Position numbers and translations under genes: made by a program
Assembly: GCA_002319875.1 (NCBI GenBank)
Contig: DCFS01000249.1
Span: forward strand, 23,769 to 36,524
Reading direction: 5' to 3'
Origin: Treponema sp. UBA1798
Lineage (GTDB): Bacteria > Spirochaetota > Spirochaetia > Treponematales > Treponemataceae
DNA length: 12,756 nucleotides
Shown here: piece by piece, positions 7,626 to 12,756 of the stretch
Layout: each line of letters starts with the position of its first letter
Position numbering within the stretch: position 1 is the stretch's first letter
Notes under the pieces: generated by a model
Seen by the model: only the letters and a program-made list of their open reading frames with translations
What the model was told of the DNA's origin: nothing
Databases searched by the model: none

Positions 7626-8977
7626 TTACCCAGCGTCAGAAACGCTTTATAACAGTTGTATGCCTGTGAGATATCTTCCTTGCTTGTTATTTCCCAGGGA
7701 GCATGCATACTCAGAACAGAGACACCCGCATCAAGTACGTCCATACCATATTTTGCAGCAAGATAGGCGATTGTTCCGCCTCCGCCCTGATCAACCTTGC
7801 CAAGTTCAGCCATCTGGAACGAAACATTATTCTGTGCCATTATTGCGCGGATTTTGGCGATGAATTCAGGATTTGCATCGCTTGCGGATGACTTTCCTCT
7901 GCTTCCGGTATACTTGTTGAACACAATGCCGCCGCCAAGGAACGATGAGTTATCCTTGTCGTATAAGCCGCTGTTCAGAGGATCGTATGCCGCGTTTACG
8001 TCGCTGGAGAGCATTGAAGAATTTGCAAGGCATCTGCGCAGCATCAGGTCGCTGTATCCTGCGCTCATACGTGCAATAATTTCCGCCGCCGCATTTTCTA
8101 AAAAATGGGAACCCATACCAGTAGCTCCCACGCTGCCTATTTCCTCTTTGTCTACGCATATACAGCAGTTTGTACGGGAAGCGGCTGTGCTGTCAAACAA
8201 AGCCTGTGCTGAAGTATAAGCACAGGAACGGTCATCCTGACCGTAGGCAAGAATAAGCGACCGGTCAAGACCGCAGTCGCGGGCGGGACCTGCAGGAACA
8301 ATCTCCAGTTCTGCTGAGCCGAAGTCTTCTTCTTCAATACCATACGTATCTTTTAATAATTTGAGAATTTCTTTTTTGCATTTTTCCTTTTCTTTGTTTT
8401 TTGATTCCTTTGCGTCTTTTTCGCCTTTTGAAGGAATTTCCGAACCAAAGACAATGTCAAGATTTTCTCCGGGGATAAAGTCGGAAGCCTTGTCTTTCAT
8501 CTGATCCTGCGCAAGATGCGGAAGAATATCAGAAATACAGAATACCGGATCATTTTCGTTTTCACCGATTTTTACATCTATCACGGTACCGTCTGTTTTG
8601 CAGACAACGCCATGAACTGCGAGCGGAATTGTTACCCACTGGTATTTTTTGATACCGCCATAGTAATGCGTATTTAAATATGCTACGAAATCTTTTTCAT
8701 ACAGCGGATTCTGTTTTACATCAAGCCGCGGTGAGTCGATATGCGCACCAAGAATATTCATTCCGTCTTCAGGACTGCCGGTACCGATTTCAAAAAAAGC
8801 TGCAGCTTTGTTCATTTTCTGAATATAGACTTTGTCGCCCGGTTTCAGAACGGTATATACAGAAATATCTCTGTATCCGTGTTGTTCAGCGAGCTGAATA
8901 AGCTGTGTTACACATTCCCGCTCTGTTTTTCCGTTGTTTAAAAATTTTTTGTAGTCAGATATAATTTGTTCATCCAT
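7622..8977 (-). CDS. apeA: M18-family aminopeptidase
   Basis: The 451-residue zinc metallo-aminopeptidase of family M18 (aspartyl/aminopeptidase I type) trims N-terminal residues from peptides in the cytoplasm, probably as a tetrahedral dodecamer as in the family. Zinc and catalytic motifs are intact: GAHIDSPRLD (77-86) with His79 and Asp81, GQDDRSCAYTS (246-256) with Asp248, DKEEIGSVGATGMGS (276-290) with Glu278/Glu279, SSDVNAAYDP with Asp326, and MHAPWEITSKED with His425. A lysine-rich insert (about 184-206) lies between the dimerisation region and the second half. The frame is open for 39 more codons upstream, but that stretch reads unlike protein and contains the promoter, so I start at the ATG at 8977 (MDEQIISDYKKFL). 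The ribosome site AGAGG lies 12 nt before it, which is rather long spacing. Confidence 0.93.
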   Translation of the reverse strand: MDEQIISDYKKFLNNGKTERECVTQLIQLAEQHGYRDISVYTVLKPGDKVYIQKMNKAAAFFEIGTGSPEDGMNILGAHIDSPRLDVKQNPLYEKDFVAYLNTHYYGGIKKYQWVTIPLAVHGVVCKTDGTVIDVKIGENENDPVFCISDILPHLAQDQMKDKASDFIPGENLDIVFGSEIPSKGEKDAKESKNKEKEKCKKEILKLLKDTYGIEEEDFGSAELEIVPAGPARDCGLDRSLILAYGQDDRSCAYTSAQALFDSTAASRTNCCICVDKEEIGSVGATGMGSHFLENAAAEIIARMSAGYSDLMLRRCLANSSMLSSDVNAAYDPLNSGLYDKDNSSFLGGGIVFNKYTGSRGKSSASDANPEFIAKIRAIMAQNNVSFQMAELGKVDQGGGGTIAYLAAKYGMDVLDAGVSVLSMHAPWEITSKEDISQAYNCYKAFLTLGK

Positions 8978-8993
8978 AAAAGTAGTATACCTC

Positions 8994-9028
8994 TTTGAAA
9001 GTATATAGTGTATTAAAATACATTTCAA
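8994..9028 (-). promoter_or_regulatory. Sigma-70-type promoter of the M18 aminopeptidase
   Basis: On the minus strand TTGAAA (9028-9023) and TATACT (9005-9000) are separated by exactly 17 nt. The start would be near 8994, giving a leader of about 17 nt that begins at the AGAGG ribosome site. This supports the start at 8977 rather than 9094. Confidence 0.6.
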
Positions 9029-9078
9029 ATGGGGTTTATGATAAATAAAATTATAGTAATACATAGTTTTCTGTTTTT

Positions 9079-9198
9079 GTGGATAAAAAATCAACTGGAT
9101 GTATTGAATGCGTTAGTGTTGCTACAATAAACAATCTCCAGTATGCTTCATCAGAATCTGGAAAGTTTGAAGTAAAACCAAATATCAGAGGATGGTAA
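9079..9198 (+). CDS. 39-codon small ORF just ahead of the 247-residue gene
   Basis: A GTG-started frame encodes 39 residues, beginning VDKKSTGCIECVSVATINN and ending FEVKPNIRGW, with stop TAA at 9196-9198. The composition looks protein-like, with a CxxC pair (Cys8, Cys11) and mixed polar and hydrophobic residues. The frame is closed upstream by TAG at 9064-9066. No Shine-Dalgarno precedes the GTG; a lone -10-like TATAGT lies at 9052-9057. The last codons overlap the GAGG ribosome site of the next gene, whose GTG is only 4 nt beyond the stop, so translational coupling is plausible. Alternatively it is the degraded 3' end of a lost gene. I do not recognise it. Confidence 0.4.
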   Translation: MDKKSTGCIECVSVATINNLQYASSESGKFEVKPNIRGW

Positions 9199-9202
9199 AA
9201 AA

Positions 9203-9946
9203 GTGTATTATCGTGTTGTTGATGATTTAATTGAACCTGCAGGCAAAGAACTTGACAGCAGGATTATAACAAGAGATTCTCCGCGGAAGAAACGTGCAAA
9301 CCAGCTTTATGGGTTATTTGACTGTATCGGAACTTTTTCTGCAAAAGAAGATTTGAATCTTGCTGTTGCAATGAATATTGCTGCATTTCCTGAAATTTAT
9401 ATTCCACCTCTTAAGAATGCGCTTGCCTCGGGCAGGCAGGAAGTGTCTTTTGGTGACATCGGCTGTTTCATGATTGACAGGGAAATAAAAATTAAGGAAC
9501 TTGTTGATTACATTACGAGGTACCAGCGGTTATGCAGCGAGTCAAAGACCTGGATCACGGAAAAGGAAGCTGACCGCGAATGTGTGTGGGAATACGTGTG
9601 GGAAAAGGAGCGGCGGCGTATAAATGTGGAATTCCCCGCGAGGGGACAGTCTGTCTTTTTGTTTGAAAGTGAATTTGATGCTGACCAGTACCGAGAGGAT
9701 TATTACGGAGACTTTGGGACGGTGATGCAGGTTGAAATAAAAGATCAGCGGGCGTTCGGTAAGTATGATATGTCCTGGTTTACCGATGTTCCTTCCGGAA
9801 TTACGTACAGAGAATCAGCAATGTATGCAAGAAATTACTGGCTCAGCAAAGAAAATAACGAACCTGTATGGGAATGCCTGCTTGACGGTACATATGTACT
9901 TACTCCTGTTGAAGGAGATATTCCTGCTCTGCCCGGTATTAACTGA
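9203..9946 (+). CDS. Uncharacterised protein, possibly DUF2441-like
   Basis: This 247-residue soluble protein has no signal peptide or membrane segment. GTG start with a good AGAGGATGG ribosome site. The first residues form a strand (YYRVVDDLI) and the middle holds two helices (about 95-140) ending in the charged WEKERRRINVEFPARG. Then come SVFLFESEFDADQYREDYYG, where a strand and helix follow the Arg-Gly, and a last strand WECLLDGTYVLTP (223-235). This order (RxxxxP.R, FLFES, and a final E-LL-G-Y-V strand) resembles DUF2441, a family related by fold to ADP-ribosyltransferases. I judged this by eye, and catalytic residues cannot be assigned. It lies 4 nt after the small ORF and 114 nt before trpE, which has its own promoter. 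Function unknown. Confidence 0.8.
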   Translation: MYYRVVDDLIEPAGKELDSRIITRDSPRKKRANQLYGLFDCIGTFSAKEDLNLAVAMNIAAFPEIYIPPLKNALASGRQEVSFGDIGCFMIDREIKIKELVDYITRYQRLCSESKTWITEKEADRECVWEYVWEKERRRINVEFPARGQSVFLFESEFDADQYREDYYGDFGTVMQVEIKDQRAFGKYDMSWFTDVPSGITYRESAMYARNYWLSKENNEPVWECLLDGTYVLTPVEGDIPALPGIN

Positions 9947-10008
9947 GTATATGCAGTAAAAAAAAGAGTGACTTAAAACTATGAAAGGTCTTTGAGTTGT
10001 TGTTTCTC

Positions 10009-10039
10009 TTGACAGAATCAATGTTACTGTATACAGTAA
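10009..10039 (+). promoter_or_regulatory. trpE promoter with palindromic operator candidate
   Basis: Consensus -35 TTGACA (10009-10014) and -10 TACAGT (10032-10037) are 17 nt apart. A perfect 16-bp palindrome, TTACTGTATACAGTAA (10024-10039), covers the -10 element, where a bound repressor would block RNA polymerase. It does not match the enterobacterial TrpR operator as I know it. A repressor responding to tryptophan is a natural guess but is not shown by the sequence. Confidence 0.6.
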
Positions 10040-10060
10040 TTATATTGTTCAGGAGAATAT

Positions 10061-11461
10061 ATGCTTGTTGAAACACTTTCCGGTGAAAGATACACACCTT
10101 TTTCGGTTGCAAAAAAATTCGGGGCAAAGGCAGTATTGGAGTCGGCCTCGTTTACGGACGGTAAGAATCGTTTTTCTATTCTTATGCTGGACGAGGCATT
10201 CCGTGTTATTCAGGATGATGACGGGGTGGCATTTATTGTAGACGGGCAGAGGCGCCCGGTATATTTGATGAAAAACGGTGATATTCTTGACGTGCTTCGG
10301 GAAATAGCAGCCGAAAATCATACAGAGAAGGGGCCTGGAGCTGAGTTTCCCCTGCCGTCGGCCGGAATTGGCTATTTAGGTTATGAGTTCTGTTCCCACT
10401 GTGATACAATTCATCTTGCCAGGCAGGATGACACGCTCGGAATTCCCGAATCTGCTTTTATAATAGGGCATACGTTCATTGTGTTTGACCATTTTTCTGA
10501 AAAAATTTATGTCTGCGCTCAGAACTACAAGGAACATGAGATTGATCTGCAGGCTGCCGTTGATAACGTTAAGAAGCGTCTTGGTGATCTGGATTTTTCT
10601 TATATGGCCGAACCGGAAACTGATTTTTCTTCAACGGTGATAACCGATATTCAGCAGTCACATGACGAGTATGTTGAGAAAGTGATCGGGCTGAAAAAAC
10701 GTATTCGTGCAGGTGATATTATTCAGGCGGTTCCGTCCCGGCGGCTGCAGATAAAAAGTGATATTCCGGCTCTGGAGGTTTACCGCCGTCTGCGTTCAGT
10801 GAATCCGTCTCCGTATTTGTTTTATCTTGATTTTGGCAGTTTTCAATTTACCGGTGCCTCTCCTGAAAGTCTTGTACGGGTAAGAGACGGGGCAGCCGAA
10901 ATTCATCCGATAGCGGGAACAAGGCGGCGCGGCAAAAACAGTGCGGAAGATGAATTGCTGCGTGAAGAACTTCTTAATGATCCCAAAGAGAGAGCAGAAC
11001 ATCTGATGCTGGTTGATTTGGCCCGCAACGATTTAGGACGTGTATGTGCAGCAGGGACGGTTGAAGTAACACATTTTATGACCACAGAATTGTACAGCCA
11101 TGTCATTCATCTTGTTTCAGAAGTAACAGGAAAGATACTGGACGGAGAACAGGCTATAAAAGTTCTTCGTGCCGCATTCCCCGCAGGAACGGTCAGCGGT
11201 GCTCCGAAAATCAGCGCTATAGAAATCCTTTCAGCGCTTGAGAAAAACAGGCGTAATTTTTATGCGGGTGCCGTCGGTTACATTACGGGTGATAATGCTC
11301 TTGATTTCTGTATTGCAATACGATGCGCGTTAAAAAAAGACGGAGTTTGGAATCTGCAGGCGGGTGGCGGTATTGTTAACGCATCAGATCCTGAGCGGGA
11401 ATTTGAGGAAACCTGCGAAAAACTGGCAGTAATGCGTTCTGTTATCGAGGGGATAAAGTAA
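10061..11461 (+). CDS. trpE: Anthranilate synthase component I
   Basis: The 466-residue chorismate-utilising enzyme converts chorismate to anthranilate with ammonia supplied by TrpG; it is the committed step to tryptophan. VLESA (25-29) and NPSPYLFY (248-255) match the tryptophan feedback-binding sites of TrpE. The catalytic part shows PIAGTRRRG (283-291), DPKERAEHLMLVDLARNDLGRV (307-328), HLVSEVTG (350-357), FPAGTVSGAPK (373-383) and the magnesium site near EREFEETCEK. The PIAGT alanine, rather than the PIKGT lysine of PabB enzymes such as the E. coli one, favours TrpE over aminodeoxychorismate synthase. Length is at the short end of the family. The AGGAGA ribosome site is well placed. No trpG, trpD or other trp gene is in the window, so the amidotransferase must come from elsewhere. 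Confidence 0.88.
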   Translation: MLVETLSGERYTPFSVAKKFGAKAVLESASFTDGKNRFSILMLDEAFRVIQDDDGVAFIVDGQRRPVYLMKNGDILDVLREIAAENHTEKGPGAEFPLPSAGIGYLGYEFCSHCDTIHLARQDDTLGIPESAFIIGHTFIVFDHFSEKIYVCAQNYKEHEIDLQAAVDNVKKRLGDLDFSYMAEPETDFSSTVITDIQQSHDEYVEKVIGLKKRIRAGDIIQAVPSRRLQIKSDIPALEVYRRLRSVNPSPYLFYLDFGSFQFTGASPESLVRVRDGAAEIHPIAGTRRRGKNSAEDELLREELLNDPKERAEHLMLVDLARNDLGRVCAAGTVEVTHFMTTELYSHVIHLVSEVTGKILDGEQAIKVLRAAFPAGTVSGAPKISAIEILSALEKNRRNFYAGAVGYITGDNALDFCIAIRCALKKDGVWNLQAGGGIVNASDPEREFEETCEKLAVMRSVIEGIK

Positions 11462-11471
11462 TATGTAATTC

Positions 11472-11501
11472 TTGTAAGTTACTGTCTTTTGTAGTACAGT
11501 A
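11472..11501 (+). promoter_or_regulatory. Candidate tdk promoter with inverted half-sites
   Basis: TTGTAA (11472-11477) and TACAGT (11495-11500) are 17 nt apart, with the same -10 hexamer as trpE. TACTGT (11480-11485) and ACAGTA (11496-11501) form an inverted repeat spaced by 10 nt. The half-sites are those of the trpE palindrome, spaced by 2 nt there. No terminator separates trpE from this point, so read-through from trpE is also possible. Confidence 0.4.
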
Positions 11502-11518
11502 GACGTCCGCGGGGTGTT

Positions 11519-12103
11519 ATGATTGAATTAATCACAGGACCTATGTTTTCCGGTAAATCGACGCTGCTGTTTCAGAAAATGGAACGGTATGTATATGCGC
11601 ATAAAAAAGTTGTGCTCGTGCGTCCAGAATGTGATACGCGGAAATTTTTTTCCCATTCTTCCCTTGATACCGGACTGAGCAGACTTGCTGATGCTCAGAA
11701 AATCGACACAATTGCAGTTTCTGAATTTTCAGACTGTGCACAATTTGATGAATATGATGCAGTTTTCGTTGATGAATATTTTATGATAAAAAACTGCTGG
11801 TGCCTGGCAGGTTCCTGCAGAGCGGAACATGACGTTTATTTTGCGGGACTTCTTGCTACGTCAGAATGTTCACTGTTCGGCGAAGCCGTAAAACTTCTGC
11901 CGTATTGTGATTCTGTTATTAAGCTTAACGGGGTGTGTACGCAGTGCGGCAGCCAGCTTGGGAATTATTCTTATTACAAGCAGGGTGTAAAAACAAGCGA
12001 TATCGTTGTGGGTGATAACGAATATACATGCTTATGCCGCGACTGTTATTTAAAAAATCAGCAGGAAAAAGAAGCTCAGCCGCATCTTGATACTCTCCAA
12101 TAA
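11519..12103 (+). CDS. tdk: Divergent type II thymidine kinase
   Basis: The 194-residue protein has the TKII layout: P-loop GPMFSGKST (7-15) with Lys13, DTRKFFSH (39-46), Walker-B and base AVFVDEYF (81-88) with Asp85 and Glu86, and a zinc ribbon with CTQC (140-143) and CRDC (173-176) around the thymidine-binding lasso. The expected reaction is thymidine plus ATP to dTMP in the salvage pathway. Two usual segments are altered: DEAQFF-type is DEYFMI here, and the GL.TDFRG.PF segment after the central strand is GLLATSECSLF. Both flank the base-binding pocket in known enzymes, so substrate preference may differ. Cysteine content is high (12). The start matches the family N-terminus; GGGGTG is only 2 nt before it. 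The gene is 57 nt downstream of trpE. Confidence 0.85.
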   Translation: MIELITGPMFSGKSTLLFQKMERYVYAHKKVVLVRPECDTRKFFSHSSLDTGLSRLADAQKIDTIAVSEFSDCAQFDEYDAVFVDEYFMIKNCWCLAGSCRAEHDVYFAGLLATSECSLFGEAVKLLPYCDSVIKLNGVCTQCGSQLGNYSYYKQGVKTSDIVVGDNEYTCLCRDCYLKNQQEKEAQPHLDTLQ

Positions 12104-12117
12104 AATGGATAAATTGC

Positions 12118-12135
12118 AAAAATGGTGGCATTTTT
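12118..12135 (+). terminator. Weak terminator hairpin after tdk
   Basis: AAAAATG (12118-12124) pairs with CATTTTT (12129-12135) around GTGG. The stem is A/T rich, and the T run lies inside it rather than after. It sits 14 nt after the tdk stop codon. Confidence 0.35.
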
Positions 12136-12138
12136 CTG

Positions 12139-12189
12139 TGCCGGGACAATTGTATTACGGCAATGCGTTTTGTTCAGCGTGTCCCGGCA
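12139..12189. repeat. 10-bp inverted repeat across the rhodanese stop codon
   Basis: TGCCGGGACA (12139-12148) and TGTCCCGGCA (12180-12189) are perfect reverse complements separated by 31 nt. The right arm encodes part of the rhodanese C-terminus (MPGH), and the other lies past its stop codon. There is no T tract on the exit side, so it may be a 3' end structure rather than a standard terminator. Confidence 0.5.
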
Positions 12190-12571
12190 TTGGTCCGGTT
12201 ATAGTTTTGTAAGGCCAGCTTATAATTCCGCCTAAATCAAGAACGTGTGTGTAACCAAGTTTGACAAGTTTCCGCGCTGCTATGTTGCTGCGACGGCCCG
12301 TCCGGCAGTACACGATGATTACAGCATTCAGATCGGAAAGCTGAGGAGGACATTCATCTGTTATTGTTTCATTGGGAATAAGAATGGCTCCGGGTATATG
12401 AGCTGTTTCATATTCGTCCTGCCTGCGGACGTCTACAAGGAAAAACGGCTCACTTCCTGTGATAAGTGCCTTTCCCTGTTCCGGTGTTATTTTGAGCGGA
12501 TTGCCTGCAGCAAAACAGGAACTACATCCGAAAAAAGCTGCTGCTCCTATCAATAGTGAGCGGATATTCAT
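12155..12571 (-). CDS. Exported single-domain rhodanese
   Basis: This 138-residue sulfurtransferase-type protein has a signal peptide (LLIGAAAFFGCSSCFAAG). Cleavage is likely near residue 22-23, although Cys16 or Cys19 could act as a lipidated residue in the loose spirochaete lipobox. The rhodanese domain covers about 27-128: FFLVDVRRQDEYETAHIPGAILIPN (43-67), active loop VYCRTGRRS (87-95) with nucleophile Cys89, and LDLGGIISWPYK (111-122). The six-residue loop fits the sulfur-transferring type. It should act in the periplasm on sulfane sulfur or thiosulfate-like donors; the partner is unknown. RBS AGGAGA lies 5 nt before the ATG. Convergent with tdk; its leader upstream is unusually structured. 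Confidence 0.9.
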   Translation of the reverse strand: MNIRSLLIGAAAFFGCSSCFAAGNPLKITPEQGKALITGSEPFFLVDVRRQDEYETAHIPGAILIPNETITDECPPQLSDLNAVIIVYCRTGRRSNIAARKLVKLGYTHVLDLGGIISWPYKTITGPMPGHAEQNALP

Positions 12572-12595
12572 AACATCTCCTATAAAAACTCCGTA

Positions 12596-12652
12596 TTAGC
12601 GGTGCATCAGGAAGACGCAGATTGCAGTTTTTGCAGCGCTAAAACTGCTCAT
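12596..12652 (-). CDS. 18-codon micro-ORF in the rhodanese leader
   Basis: The frame reads MSSFSAAKTAICVFLMHR and then TAA. Its ATG overlaps the TGA of a preceding 11-codon frame (12684-12649, MIKNTSVYFLS) as ATGA, the usual coupling arrangement. The preceding ATG follows an excellent AAAGGAGGT, though only about 1 nt away, which is unusually close. Both may be leader peptides or chance; there is no homology that I recognise. Confidence 0.25.
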   Translation of the reverse strand: MSSFSAAKTAICVFLMHR

Positions 12653-12684
12653 GATAAAAAGTACACGGACGTATTTTTTATCAT
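12624..12684 (-). promoter_or_regulatory. Two consecutive hairpins in the rhodanese leader
   Basis: On the minus strand a 14-bp stem, with one G-U pair and the 6-nt loop GTCCGT, spans 12684-12651. It is followed 2 nt later by GCAGTTTT pairing with AAAACTGC (12648-12624). The first stem begins right after the AAAGGAGGT (12693-12685) and includes the micro-ORF start. The rhodanese ATG is about 50 nt beyond the second stem. This layout could be a translational or transcriptional control leader; I cannot match it to a known riboswitch class. Confidence 0.45.
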
Positions 12685-12734
12685 ACCTCCTTTATCTGTA
12701 CTAATAGAGTTACGTGTATTACTGAAACTATATT

Positions 12735-12756
12735 AGGGAACCTCTAAAAACTTCAG
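12735..12756. repeat. Left arm of the window-end hairpin repeat, cut by the edge
   Basis: AGGGAACCTCTAAAAACTTC carries the CCTCTAAAAA core of the 44-86 element, with GGGAA in place of the GGCA of the other copy. The matching right arm would lie beyond the edge of the window. Confidence 0.55.

Noticed and set aside
8978..9094. 39-residue N-terminal extension of the M18 aminopeptidase
   Set aside because: It contains the 17-nt-spaced TTGAAA/TATACT promoter, does not look like M18 N-terminus, and the family begins near the ATG at 8977.
10024..10039. LexA box at the trpE promoter
   Set aside because: E. coli-type boxes need CTG-N10-CAG; here CTG and CAG are 4 nt apart.
10061..11461. PabB (aminodeoxychorismate synthase) instead of TrpE
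   Set aside because: PIAGT, LES and NPSPYLFY all fit TrpE, and the lysine of PIKGT is absent.
12649..12684. TGA in the 11-codon frame read as selenocysteine
   Set aside because: There is no convincing protein continuation and a second TGA follows soon after; the hairpin location does not fit a known bacterial SECIS with confidence.
1..12756. tRNA, rRNA, CRISPR or transposon genes
   Set aside because: No cloverleaf, repeat-spacer pattern, or transposase or integrase motif was seen on either strand.

Overview
The window most likely comes from a host-associated or gut spirochaete of the genus Treponema. This is an inference from gene content and base composition, because no rRNA or marker gene is present. 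Supporting signs are moderate GC content, a spirochaete-type M18 aminopeptidase, a loose lipobox on a surface cellulase, a cellulolytic GH9 enzyme with a CBM4/9-like module, and a large exported protease ending in a probable outer-membrane beta-barrel.

Layout, left to right. (1) A near-perfect hairpin repeat (44-86) abuts a GH114/TM1410-family remnant on + (93-530). (2) A two-gene minus-strand unit follows: a GH9 lipoprotein cellulase (3177-1009), then a small membrane-anchored DUF2007-like protein (993-565), closed by a hairpin at 535-557. (3) Divergently on + lie slyX (3246-3455) and an RluA-type pseudouridine synthase (3485-4483), ended by a strong terminator. (4) A 1001-residue exported protein on + (4562-7567) combines a HELTH zinc peptidase, a probable beta-propeller and a C-terminal beta-barrel. 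It shares a terminator with the convergent M18 aminopeptidase (8977-7622). (5) On + there follow a 39-codon small ORF, a 247-residue protein that may be DUF2441-like, trpE, and a divergent type II thymidine kinase. (6) Convergent on - is an exported single-domain rhodanese (12571-12155) with a structured leader. The window then ends in another arm of the repeat seen at the left edge.

Most genes are housekeeping or nutritional: polysaccharide and peptide breakdown, nucleotide salvage, tryptophan entry step, RNA modification. The parts that merit a second look are the protease-propeller-barrel protein, the small ORF coupled to the 247-residue gene, the perfect 16-bp palindrome over the trpE -10 with related half-sites at the tdk promoter, the divergent thymidine kinase, the rhodanese leader, and the hairpin repeat found at both ends. 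I see no tRNA, rRNA, CRISPR array, transposase or prophage gene.
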